Shown here piece after piece: positions 36,333-49,000 of a stretch of DNA of 64,000 nt. How positions within the stretch are numbered: the first letter of the stretch is position 1; every line of letters begins with the position of its first letter. A program made the translations under genes and the position numbers. Origin of the DNA: Pithys albifrons albifrons. Taxonomy: Eukaryota; Chordata; Aves; Passeriformes; Thamnophilidae. Below the pieces are notes generated by a model. The model had not been told where the DNA came from and ran no database searches. It worked only from the letters and a program-made list of their open reading frames with translations. The stretch spans positions 48,365,101 through 48,429,100 of the forward strand of contig NC_092461.1 in assembly GCF_047495875.1 (NCBI RefSeq). Reading direction: 5' to 3'.

Positions 36333-39300
36333 CTATAAATAAATGAAAGCGATATGTAAAACAAAAAGAGGGGAAGAGAGAAAATGCAGAAATAATAAAA
36401 AAATAATATAAATCATGCATTGAAAGAAAAAATAATAAACCCCACTAAATTAATTTAACTTGATGAGTTTAGTCAACCAACCAAGTATGGAGCTCTATCC
36501 AGAGGCACATTCACTGCATGCTAGTGTACACGTTTCTGTGCTCCTACTAAACATTTACTGAAGGGAACCAATGGGTACTTTGTGCACTTCCAGAATCATT
36601 AACACACTCAACAAAGAGAGAGCAAGGCGGGTGTCAGATAGAGCTGCTTTACATTTTCACTGATTTACATGACACAAAAATAGATATAGAAAATTTGCTT
36701 GTGCTGTATATTTTATGCAGTGCACACACGAGATACAGCCTAATGGTTTAGGAAAAAAAAATGAATGTGTCAGAATAGTTTTCAGTAATTATTTAAAACT
36801 TCATTGGTTTAATCAATTCTCATAGCTTCTACAGGTTAAAAGGCTTAATAATATCACCATAGTTTGTATGAGTTAAAAATTATGAAGAACAAAAGATACT
36901 ACCATCGATTCTCAGAACCCAGTTTATGCACATAAATTCAGCTGACTGATGCCAACAAATACTCTGAATGCATATCAAAGGTTGTAAATGGCTCAGGGCA
37001 TTCCTTTGTCACAAAGAAATGAAAATACATTGGATGACTATAAAGTAATTTGGCAGCCCATAAATAATCTAAAATTCAAGTTTTGTAACTAATGTGAAAG
37101 AATTTTAAGTCAAATGAAATTTACTTTAATTAGAAATACATTAACTTTTAAATAGATGCTGTTTCTTTTTCAAAATTGTATTCAATTCAATTAAAACAAT
37201 CCCATGAATAGAGGCAACAGCCCCCAAGCTACACAACAAAAATAGCACACATTACTAGAACTAAATATTTTTTCCAGAATTATTGGTTATTGAGGGTTAC
37301 TCACAAAATTATGATCTAATTTACAGCACACAGACTGAAGAGGGGAACAGAGGTGTTATATTTTAAGGAAATACCATTTAGTAGATGGGTATAAAAGCAG
37401 GGAATGAAGTCATACTCAGTAAGAAATCATACTGGATTAAGGTAGAAGTATAAGAAAGAAAAATTTGCTCCTGTAGAAAGCACAAATAATGGACCACATT
37501 TTGACAGGACCTTGGTTCCCATCATGTGTGGGATCAAGGTTATTCTTCTGCTAGAAATTTCTAGTGGAACTACTTGGAAAATTAATGAGAAACAGATATG
37601 GTAAGCCATAAACCTACACTTTTGTAAATCAGTGGGTCCTAAATCAGTTCTTGAAACCTCTCCCATTCCCTGACCTTTCCTGCCCCATACTCCACACAGT
37701 TTGGGCAGCCTGGCCTGTGCTGTCTACGTGGGTTGTGGGCAGTGTTAGGACCACAGCAGAAAGAAAGTAAGGCTTTTTGCTTTTCAACCATTCAAAATTT
37801 TTAAATTGCTGTCACCAATGTAAAATCTACAATAGTGTCTTCTACTGCCTCATTACTTTCTAAAACAGAAAGCTATTTGATAGCAGTATCGCTGATCCAA
37901 CATAATGCACAATAGATGAAAGTGAAATAAGTCATTAAAAACCCCTTGTATTCAGAGAGAAGGATTACTTTTCTAAGTTATTCCATATGTGTAGTGAAGA
38001 GAAATCTCTATTTTGTCTAAATATTATCTTGATATAGAAATCTTGTACTACATATAATAATTAATTTTTTAAGATGCCTAGCAGTCCATTTATTCTTATG
38101 TGCGCACATGTTTCAAACATGAGTCTTTAAATAAATACATTGTCAAAGTAAAGAAGGTTGAAACCTGTCCGATTTTCACTCATTCTTACTCCATGTTTAA
38201 AAAGTATATAGAAAAATATTTCCAAATGGAATTGTAGAAATGAATACCATAGTATTAGCAAACATAAAATTATATTAGATTCTTGAATTTTAAAAGTGTA
38301 GTTGAAGTGCTGTGACAAATCTCTATGAGAAATAAATTCTTTAGATTTTCCACAAGAAAGGCCAGCACAATGGAACCTACTCTCCAAAGTGAGGTTTCAG
38401 TTGTATTGTGAAGATTTGTCTCAAGAAGTACTAGAAAGGATTGAATTGAAAAAGATCTCACTTGGGTGGGAAGCAGCAGAACTGAACAATATCAGTACTG
38501 TCTATTGACCAAATAAAACAACAACTTCTCGACAGCAAAGATCACTGCATCTACGGACCCAGTTATCACCTCTTAAAAGAATTCAGAGCAGGTTCAGGAT
38601 GTTGATACTGAATTAGTTAATGCTTTTGGTCATTATGTGTTCAAAACAAAAAAAGCTCCAGAGAGCTTCCATGTCTTGTAACAGCTGAAAATCAGTAAAT
38701 CATTATGAATTTATTTTAAAATTTCTGAAACTGAAAAATATAAAGTGACAAAGTCACCAGTCATTTCCAAAAGATCTTGATCTATTTTTATTTATATGAT
38801 GTCTTCAGTATCATCACATTAGTCGATCATTTTCTACATTACTTGATTTAACATTGGTTTACAAAGTGAAAAGCATATACCATATCCTGTGGTGTAATGA
38901 TCTCGATTTAAGAACTAAAGTTTTTCAGAGATAAACCTTTCTCAAAACCTTCTTCCATCATCACAGTAGACATTGCTATTATAATGACCACTGACATTTT
39001 ATAACAAGTAGACACAGTCATGTTTCCCTGCTCTTGTAATGGTCTATTTTTTCTAACTGGTTCTAGTATATCTGATGGATTTCTAACACGTATCTGGAAG
39101 ATTATATGAATGGTAAAGAATTCTAATCAAGAGCCTCATTCAAGCCTTAACAAGAACTAAACCTGATTTGAAATGGCTTTGATAAGCCACATTTTCTTGG
39201 AAATGCCTTAAATCAATTAGCTTTGATGTTCTGGAGGGAACCTGGAGGTGTCAGGGCCCCATCAAACTCATCCACCTCACTCCAAGAAGTCTCTCAGAGC

Positions 39301-40059
39301 AGTGACTCCAAGTGCCTTGGAACAGAACATGGACATTTCTGCACATGACCAAACAGAATAACAGTTCCACAGGAGAAGCAGAATAGAAAATGGCAGATCA
39401 AACAATTTCTGAAAAATTGCCGACTTCCTCATGAGGATGAGGGGAAGCCTGACTCTGCAGCCTTAAGGTTACAACTGGGAGCTTCTGGGCTGTATAGTCT
39501 TCCTACCAGGGTTCCTTCCTTCTCTCGCACTGACTGCCCCAAACTTAAAGTTAGAGCCTGGATTTCTCTTGAACTGTTTCTCTTCTCTCACCTATGATCC
39601 AGACAAATGAGATTTGCAACTTCCTTGTTTTGGGTGAAAGAAATTGCAGGCTGTAATGCTGGAGGATGTGCATGTCATGACAAGAGACAGATGTGGAACT
39701 CCTTGTTTGTCTCTGAGTTTAGGCAGAAGATAAGACAATGACATAAAAAGGTTTTATCCTTCTATTTTTCATATTTGCAAAAACTTAATATCAACAATAT
39801 GACTAGGAATTATATTTATAGAGTGGATAAATTAGCTTCTTTACTTAAGTGCTTATTGTAAAGTGAGTCTGATTTTTCAAGGTTGTGCAAACTGTTAAAT
39901 AAAATCTTATTTTAAAAATCAGATATACATGTAGGTCCCTAACTTCTGGTAAGTACTTTTAAAAATGCTAGTCAGATTTCTTACTAGAGATTTCTCTTGA
40001 AATGTTATTCATGAGAATATAGGAAAATCAATTTTATATTTAAAAAAATCCCTTAAACA

Positions 40060-40126
40060 ATAGAAAAAGGGTCTTCACCCAGAGGGTGGCTGACTACTGG
40101 AACAGGCTCCCCAGGGAAGTGGTCAC
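40060..40126 (+). mobile_element. CR1 internal fragment, sense
   Basis: GAAAAAGGGTCTTCACCCAG, AGGGTGGCTGACTACTGGAA and GGCTCCCCAGGGAAGTGGTC match the region of CR1 a little upstream of its 3' end, on the plus strand. The true 3' end is absent. It stops at GGTCAC and abuts a second CR1 piece in the opposite direction. Confidence 0.9.
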
Positions 40127-40272
40127 ACCCCCTCCTCTTCCCCTCAATAGGAAGTTGTAACTGCAGTGAGGTCTCCCCTCAGTCTCCCCTTCTCCAGGTG
40201 AACAGACCAAGTGCCCTCAGCCTCTTCTCATACAGCTTCCCCTCAAGGCCCTTCACCATCTTCATAGCCCTA
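40127..40272 (-). mobile_element. CR1 internal fragment, antisense
   Basis: Read on the minus strand: AGCTGTATGAGAAGAGGCTG, GGGCACTTGGTCTGTTCACC, TGGAGAAGGGGAGACTGAGG and GAGACCTCACTGCAGTTACA. This lies upstream of the sense piece in the CR1 consensus. The two pieces adjoin in inverted order, with loss of the roughly 100 bp that normally separate them. Confidence 0.92.
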
Positions 40273-41086
40273 TTATCAAATCAGGCAAAGAAAAGATTAT
40301 CTCCTAAAAGTAAAATGTAAAATGTAGAAGTATTCACTTTGAACATCAAAACTTGCTGGTTGACAGTTTTGTTCTCAAAGGATTAAATATCCTCCTGTTT
40401 CAAGAGCCATTCAATTGTAATTTTACCTCTAAGGAATTAGCTCTAAATTTTGTCATTCTGGCTGTAAACAGTGTGAAAAATATAACTGCCTAAAATCTAC
40501 AGGTCTAGCAAAATATCAGGTGATGTGTCATATAAATGGTTACTGAACTTCACTCTCCAGGGATTTATGTCCAATGTGTGGCAAACAAAAAAGTTACTGC
40601 AGCAACAAGCAAGGCCTTTCAAAGTCTGTGATCCACTTCACAGTCTGAATGAAAAGAAGACTGACACCCACAGAAACGGGGAACAAGGGAAAAATAATTA
40701 AAGGTCGTTGAAGTGTTTTCATATTACTGTTTCAATGTGACAGAAGTGTCAATGAGTATCCTTGAAAGGGCATGCTCACACCAGACCACTGCAGTTAGGC
40801 AGCTCCTAGCGGGGAGCATGCCTACGACTTCATGTGTTCTGTTCAACAATGGCTTGATGGCTTTTTTGTTTTGACTTTTTATTTATTGGCTTGCAGCTTG
40901 ACACACTAAACAAAGACTGAAACCCAGGGGGACATTTCTCACCACTTAAACAAATTTTTATCACAATGCTCAAAGCATGTTAACAATGTTGCTTTGGATT
41001 ATTTGCAGAATACGTGGCACTGTTTAGTAAAAGAATAAAATGGTGTGGTGATCTAAGCTGGGAAGTTAAAGAATCTCTAGAATTAC

Positions 41087-41115
41087 TTATGAACTTATGA
41101 ATTATAAGTTCATAA
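41087..41115. repeat. Perfect 12-bp inverted repeat, 5-nt loop
   Basis: TTATGAACTTAT (41087-41098) and ATAAGTTCATAA (41104-41115) are exact reverse complements. The hairpin is AT-rich. No transposon ends or duplication flank it. Confidence 0.8.
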
Positions 41116-44100
41116 ATTGACAGGGTCAGCTCAGGTCTTCATCACTAGAGATCAATGCAGATGGTAAAGGACAAAGATCTTTTGAAGAAAGCTGGAAAGT
41201 TCTATTGCCATGTTTATTAAAGTCAAGTTTAAGGCCACGACCAGCTCTTTTTTTATGGTGCATAGACCCTTTTCCAAAGTGATTTTAGGAGGGTAGTTTG
41301 TGATGGTTTTCCATGTTGCCTCATAAAAAGGTGAACATACATTTTGTTGGCCTTTGTAAAATACTGAGCCCCACATGGAAAAGGGAAGGTAGAAAGAAGC
41401 AGTAAGTCAAATATTATCTGAAATATCCCATTTTGCTTCTCTCAAGATTTCTGGTGCATCCTCCCTATATTAATGATGTAAAATAGGATTTTGAAAGTGT
41501 AAAAGAAAAACATCTGAGTGGTCAGTAGGCCATTTATGAATACAGGCTTATATCCTGTACTCATAAAACCCCTTTCTGATCAGTCATGCCATAAATATTG
41601 TCTCCAGGAAAGCCTGAGCACAGTCCTATTGTTAGACTTTCCAACACCCTGGTTGCCAAGCATGCAAGTTCCTCACAGCATAACCACAGAATATTTCACA
41701 TTCTGATACAGCCACATCAAAACATAAGAACAAATTCTTGATGATAACTATGCCTCTGCTTCCAAAAAAGCAAACAGGTATTAATAGAGATTCTTCAGCC
41801 ATCCTAAGCATGCAAGGCATCTTCATTAGCATCTCAATAACTGGAAGATGGTCAAAGATTTAACCAAAGTACACAAACCCAATAGGGGTGTATGCAGCTG
41901 TATTTAGGACTTGGCTGAATTACAAATTAAACTACCAAACCTTTATGAAAAAAAAAAATTGCAGAGCTATTCTGTCTTTTGCACAATTATGCTGTCATTT
42001 TAATTTACCTAATCTTATATATTTACTCCTTCAGCAGATTGAAGATCAGTCTTTATTTATGTGATTTAGTACAGATGCTTACTTTGAGGGTTGGATTCAG
42101 AGGCCTTTTGTTTCTGGTTTTAATTCTAAACAAAATAAAAAATAATGAAAAAGAGACTCCCAGCCATCCAGTATGATACCTCTATTACCACGCTAAGCAC
42201 CTTTAAACTGGACTTTGTCAAATTAAACTGAATTTGGAGTGTACCTTTTGGGTTTTGTTGACCAAATACAGATGTAGATGCTTTAAATTTATCTTTCACA
42301 GTCCAAGGCATCAGATTTTAAACATGCCTGCCAAATTAAATATCATGGAAGCATTCAGAGATGCACAAGTAATTTAATCATATTTGTGCTAAAATACCAT
42401 CCGGAATTATTTTTTCAACATGAGGAATATGAAAACAGAACAAAGGACCATCCTGGTCTTTAAAGGAAAGTGTGTCACTGAATACTGATTGTAACAGTAA
42501 CTCAGAAGCAAAGATGTGTCATGTTCTGTTTGTAGAGGATAAATATATCACAGTAAATCCACTCAAGGAGGCATGAAAAACCTCTCACGGTACCTCTTAA
42601 ACCCTCTCAACTGTATTTTTGTTGTTGTTGTTGCTTTCTCCAACAGTTTTTATTTACCAGACCCTTCCACTGTTTGGCTCTCCACTGTTCGGGGCTATGA
42701 GCTCTTCCAATTTTGTTACTTATCTTCAATACTTTTGCTAGTTTTTGCAGGCTTCACTTCCAGCACTCATGTTATTACAAAAAACCTTCATAATAAAGCA
42801 CAAAAAAACCCATTCTTCAAAGTCCTTGTCTATTTGAATTTCATTCTAAAAGTTAAAAAAAACCTCTAATCAATCCTTTGTGTCTCTTCACATGACAGTT
42901 TTGCTCCAGATGCTGCAGAAGAGAACATTAACCTCTATTTCCCTGCCTTTCATGGCCATTTAGAAATGGAACAGTCCTCACTATCGTCCAATTGCCAGGC
43001 GCCTTAGAAAGTAGCAATGATTGGGCATTGCTATGTCACCCCTTTTCATTCCAGAACAAACCTAGGATTAATTACCCAGCACTATTTCTGCTGCATGTGC
43101 ACTGACTGCCTTTAAGCCAGTACAGATCAGCCTTTCCGTAGTTTGGTGATCAATTTCTGGGCAGTTACTTGAGTCAACTCACTTCTAGGCCTAGATTAAT
43201 TTTGCAAGGCTGAAGAATGGTTTCTGTATTTCATATGTTTGAAGAACACAGTAATTATTACTTTCAATTGCAAGTAATTTTAGGCCCAGTGATAAGTGGT
43301 AGTTTTGAACCATTTCACTGATGAGAATAAAGATTTCTTCTTCCTCACTAAGAATCTTTGGCAGGCAGGGGCTTACTTCCATTTCTCATACTGAGTACAT
43401 GGGGAGGTGAAGAGGCATATGTCTCCCCAAAAGTTTTCACAGTATCTAAACATATGCAATATATTAATTTCAAAAATACGGTTTTAGAAAGAAATTGTGA
43501 AAACCCTGCATTACAAAGCTCCTCCTTCACTCAAGAAAAGTAGGGGTTTGTTATTAAGGATGCTGTCAAGCTCTACTGCTGTAAGATAACAAAATTTATA
43601 TTAAAATACTTTGCTTGTTAGCTTTCTGAACTTGCTTTTGCAAGCTTAAGCTTTGCATGTCCTTTCATAAAACTTTCCAATAAGAACATACACATTTTTT
43701 AAGGAATAAAATTTTCTCCTTTTTGCAATTAAAGATTGTAATATCTATAGAGAGAAAATGGCAAGTGTTTTTTAATACAATTGTTACGTATTCAGTTACT
43801 TAACCTTCCCAACATCTCTTGGTCAATAACACCTTACATCAATAGCTAATCCCTCTCTTGGTCTAATAACATCTTAAATCAAATCCTTTAATTCACATTA
43901 ATGTTTGGTAGGATGACAAATAAGGTGTAACTAATTTCCTAATGAAACCTGTAAGTGGATAATCCTAGTTCAAAATTTCTTAAAGGAAATTCTAAAGGAG
44001 TGGGAACACCTTGTTCTAAAGGTGCGCCTTTGAAAGGTCACCCTGCTTTTCAGCTGTGCTCAAAGCCTTGGACTGAAATGTGCAAACTATTTTCTTACTG

Positions 44101-44509
44101 AGGCAAAACATGGAGGAGTGTCCGTTTCAAATGTACATTTGGAAATACGTCACTATACACAAAAAAGATTGTTTTCTCCTGTGTTTAAGGTCAGTAATAA
44201 CTTTTACAACTGCAGTGCTGATCATGCTTTTGCATTTGTGTGCTAGACAATTAAATTCATCAGTGTCTAATACATTTACTTTATACTGTGAGGTAAATAA
44301 TGTTTTGAAGAACAGTATCTGAATTATAATGACCAAAAAAAGTTAATAATACAGTATTACTGCCTACTTACATGTGTTCTAGAAACATTGGTGATGAAAA
44401 TGTGGGTTTTTTTCTGAGGCATTACTTATCATATTAAGGTCTCATTTCTTCCAACACCAAGAAAGATACAGATTTTGATTCCATATAGATTCCATACAAA
44501 TTCCATATT

Positions 44510-44535
44510 TTGATTCAATATATTAATTGAATCAA
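44510..44535. repeat. Perfect 10-bp inverted repeat (TTGATTCAAT), 6-nt loop
   Basis: Arms at 44510-44519 and 44526-44535. Just before it, ATTCCATA-like units recur three times (about 44479-44508), a short decayed tandem repeat. Confidence 0.7.
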
Positions 44536-44885
44536 TGACTCAGAGGAATGTTCTGGCATAAAAAGGCCCACAACTTTTCTTTTTTTGTGTGTTATGAACA
44601 GATATGAAATGGGTCACCCAATCATCTAATTTTAATTTCGTAATAAAAGAGACTCAGAGTCCCTGCATGGGGTCTGGGAATGGATCATAAGGACAAGATA
44701 AGTCTACTCAGTTTTAGTACAGCATAATTTATTAATTCTTAATAGTGCTGATTTGCAAAGAGGGAATTCAGAAGACACTAACACTTATTTCTCTGTCCAT
44801 GCTTAATTATTTTACCCTTTAATTTAAACAATTTTTACGTCAATATTTATTTAATATGAAAACCATAGCAAATAACATCTGCAAG

Positions 44886-44911
44886 ATTCTGTAAGGATAA
44901 TCTTACAGAAT
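44886..44911. repeat. Perfect 10-bp inverted repeat (ATTCTGTAAG), 6-nt loop
   Basis: Arms ATTCTGTAAG (44886-44895) and CTTACAGAAT (44902-44911). An isolated small hairpin with no T-run and no gene end beside it. Confidence 0.7.
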
Positions 44912-46024
44912 TAAGATGTGGTTCTGATTAGGACAAGAGTAGTACAAAAGGTAAATCTGAGTTCTGAAGGAGACAGTCACAGTAAAGGCAAAAATGTTTG
45001 TCTAAATGTCACATAAGTTTAATGGACCAATCAATGTACCCCAAAAATTCCACAATTTTTAAACCTATATGGTGTTTAAGTGGTTTCTCTAATTTGTTAG
45101 GATAATATCAGAGGCACAGGAAATTTAAGGTTTGGCACAATAATTGTAAAATATAAATTTTATAGATGAATTTAATTAACTTAAATGTGGGGAATTTCAC
45201 TGTTGTACTACATACCCCAACTGAACAAGCACAGAAGTCCGAACAACTACTGCATTTTTAGAGCTGCATTTTAGTTCTCTGCCAGTAATATAAAGTACAT
45301 GGAAAATTCTATAAAATGGCAGATTAAAATGTTATACGAAAGAAGAAACCATAAGTAATGCACAATATAAAATAAAATCCTCATAAACAATACAGCTAAA
45401 TTAGAACTCCTTCAACTCTTCTTGCTCTCATGCTATCATAACCTTATGTTTTGCAACACTTTTGTCATGAGAAAAGAGCTTTTGATCACTAACAACCTCT
45501 ATTTCTAATGGAAAAAGTTTTTATTCAAATAAACTAATTCCAAACTAAGTATGAAATTCCAGAGCATGAAATTTAACTTACTAAAATTATTCAGTTTTGG
45601 AATTATATCCTCCCCAGGGTTCAAAATAACTAGTTATATAAGAGTTTCTGCAGTTTTTATAGGAGAGGCTAAAGCCAAGATAAAACAAATTATGGATTGT
45701 TTTCATGTGCTAGTTGGAAGATTAAAGGCTAATTTAAAGATAATTGAGATGGGAAATAAGAACTGATCTGATACAAATCAAATCAGTTTAAAGTCTTAAG
45801 GTATGACATGTGTCATCAGTTACCTTTCATCACTTTTTATAGAGTACAAAGTTTATGGGTGATAAAAATTACATAAGCATCTTAAATTCTTACAGCTTGC
45901 CAATATTCTGCAAAATTATTGAGGGGGAAGAGAGGGAAAAGTATGAGGTGAGCTGTGATAAAATCTATAGAAAAGGTAAAATGAAAAAAAAATAGCACAG
46001 AGAAAAGCAGTAGAAGAGACAGAC

Positions 46025-46057
46025 CTGAGTTTCTTCTCCTTGATGTTTCCGCTTCTT
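46025..46057 (-). CDS. RIMS2: Candidate RIMS2 33-nt cassette microexon
   Basis: Acceptor GTGATCACAG|AAGAAGC and donor ACTCAG|GTCTGT bound 33 nt starting and ending in phase 1. It encodes EAETSRRRNS plus split codons, giving a basic Arg-rich patch (SRRRNS) that resembles a basophilic kinase site (inference). It chains in frame with both neighbouring candidates. The donor is weak after +2 (GTCTGT). Just beyond it the transcript is very pyrimidine-rich (CTGTCTCTTCTACTGC, then a U9 run), which could recruit TIA1- or PTB-type regulators. The acceptor is a CAGAAGAAG tandem, so small in-frame variants are possible. This is the least certain of the exons listed. Confidence 0.55.
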
Positions 46058-49000
46058 CTGTGATCACATCGTGTAATGTACAGACATAGACAAAGGAGAT
46101 GGGCGTGAGAGGATGTATTCAGAAGGTTAAAACTGACACTGAGGGAAAGGGCCAAAAAATGTTTGAGAGAGAAGTCTGCAGAGCAGAGTTAGTAAGTGGG
46201 GAAAAATAACAGACACTAGAAGAAAAAAGAAGGCTGAGGAAGAAGTGGTTAAACTACTGTTGTTGGAAAAGAACAGTAAAGACAGAGTTAGTATAGGAGC
46301 TGAGGAAATAATAAAAGTTATAATTGACAGCAAAGTCAATCCTTGCAATGAAGCTAAGGAAAAAGCTGGATAGTAAAAAGTATGTTAACTAGCATAAATA
46401 CTTCTGTTCATGACTGTTCAACTTTTTTAACTATTATCTACTTCAAGGCAAGTATTTTTCTCTTTCAAATATTGAACACCCAGTTTAATGTCACCAATGG
46501 GATGTATATTATTTGATTTTTAAATTATAAAATTATTGTAATTTATGCTGAACATATCCAAAACAGAAAACAGATTGGTTTTTTTCCAAAAGTATGTACA
46601 AGCTGTGAAATTTCAGAATCCACATAACACACTCTGGAAAGGATTGCATTATTGTAACACTCTGCCAAAGGCAAAACTATTCAGACCAAAATACAGAATG
46701 TGAGAAAAGAGACTGTATAGCTATTAACTCTCATGGTCAATTCAGAGTACTTTTCCAGAACCAAAGACTACTCTCATCTCAGAGAAGTCTAAATTACTAC
46801 AGATGCATGCAAGTTAAGTGCCAAAGCATTACTTACTTTATTACTTCACATTGAAAAACACACTGGCATTTCAGACATGGAGAACATCTGAGGGACAGTG
46901 TCATGCTCTGTACTGAAAATGTATTTGTAGCAAAAGAATAGGAGGAACTCACTTTGAAAAGTAATAATAATTACAAAGAACTGTGAAGGTACTGTAACTA
47001 GCAGAACAAATGCTTTCTTCCAAAAATCATCCAAAATATTAAAAAAATCTATAAATTTTATCTAATATCAACATGCAGTTTGTTAATGAGTTGCAGAACA
47101 CTGCTCATAATGCATTAACACTGCAGACACGAGATAAGTTAATACACCACAAAAATAGCTGTAATTTAGCATTTTAGAGTCAACATTTAGATAGCATTGA
47201 CAAAATGCAAAATTAGAATAATCAACATAAATCAATAAAATGAAATTAAACACAACACTGAATTTCATCTGATAACCATTATGTCCTATACTTAAACAAC
47301 TGCATTCTATAGCTGATAGATTATGCTTTCATCTACCATCAAATGCCAAGACTCTACCAACATTTTGTTGCAAAACCAAGCAGATTGAAATGTACATAAT
47401 TAGAAGGCATTTTTAGGCAATTAAATTTGCTTACAGGATGAATACACAAGTGTTATATAGAGATATGTAATATGAAAGCATAGCAGCTGACAGTTTTGAC
47501 AAAGGTTGCTGTCTTATGTTAAAAAAAATAAAATTAATGGCATATAAATATCTTTTTGTCTGAGCAAGTACAAGGAATCCATTAGATGAAATACACAAAC
47601 ACAAACATCTGCTTCTCCATGGTGTACTAAAGCTCATATTAATGTATGTAGTTATAGTTGCTATAACTGTTAAATAAACAATAAATCATAATTAACACCA
47701 ACAAAACACAGCTAAAAGTACTTAAAATGTTCTGGAAATGTTTTATATTACATGTCTATAGCCCTGAAGTGGTGGTCCTGCTATAGCCAAACCTGTTATT
47801 AGAAAGTTTCTATCACCCCCTTATACTTTGTTTATTATTTTTCAATATCCATAGGAATGAGCAGCTTTGAGACATATACTGCATTAAGATAAACTCTACA
47901 AATTTTCAAAGCAACTCTGGAATCACCTTATTTCCAAATTTGGGGTATATCTAGTATGGTAATGCAAGGTATTCTAGAAATGTCAGTGGGGCACAACTGA
48001 ATAGCAGGCAAGTTCTCTGAAAATTTTAGAATCAAATGACCAATATTTGCATGAATATCAGTCAAATATACTAATACCTTTTAAAAATTGCATTTTTAAA
48101 AGTGTTCATGCAAAGTATTTGTTATGGAAAGATATTTACACATCAAAATTGAAAAAAAATTTCTTAATTAGAAATACTTTTCAGTTTTAAGTTTTTACTC
48201 ATCAAACATATTAGGAGAATAATTCACATAAAATCCAGAGGGGAAAAATACAATAGGTGCCTTCTCACTGTGGATACTTGATCAGTTGATATCTCATATC
48301 TTGTGATAAATGGATTAGAAAATTTTTGTATTATCTGGTAGAAATATTAATGAATTAGTAGAATTTGTGACATGGTAATGCACCAACTTCTTTCAATTAA
48401 TGATGACAAGAAGGAATTGCTAATAGAATACTAATTTACACACAATAGCACTTATGGGAATCAATTCTCTCGTGATTAAGAAGCCATGCCATAAATCCCA
48501 TATATTAGTTTGAAAATTCCTGTCTCTGTAGCTTTTAAGCTAAAAAATAATCTTTGTTGATGAAAATACATTTAAATTCAGGAATAAAACAATGGCAGAA
48601 ACTCCATTAAATTTACATCCTGTCAATAGGCAGTCTTCATTTGCATGGTTATTGCTTTGTTTTGGAACAAGCATTCATTTGGATCAATTGCTCATCTTGA
48701 TGAAGGACACTAGTATGTACAAGGGTATTATACAGATTTAGACACAAATGAAACTCTCAGTACATAAACTTATAAAGTAAATGAAAAACAGGTATTGCGC
48801 TGTAAGTCTGAAAACACTCCAAACCCTTTTTTTATCATTCTTTGATACAGAACTGTTCATTCTAAATAATGTCACTCATTGAAAAGATGTATTTTTTGTT
48901 CAAAAAGACTTTACATGGCAAACACATCCATATAAAATTCTTAAAGCTGCATAAAAGAGATATAAGTTAATTACTCCTCTTTTTCCCTCGAGGGTTTTCT

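Larger units (their letters stand above)
36333..46024 (-). other. RIMS2: RIMS2 intron (9692 nt)
   Basis: A phase-1 intron between the 33-nt and 36-nt candidate exons. It contains the rearranged CR1 pair at 40060-40272, small perfect hairpins at 41087-41115, 44510-44535 and 44886-44911, and a GC-richer patch at about 39240-39720 that I cannot assign. No other gene was found. Confidence 0.65.
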
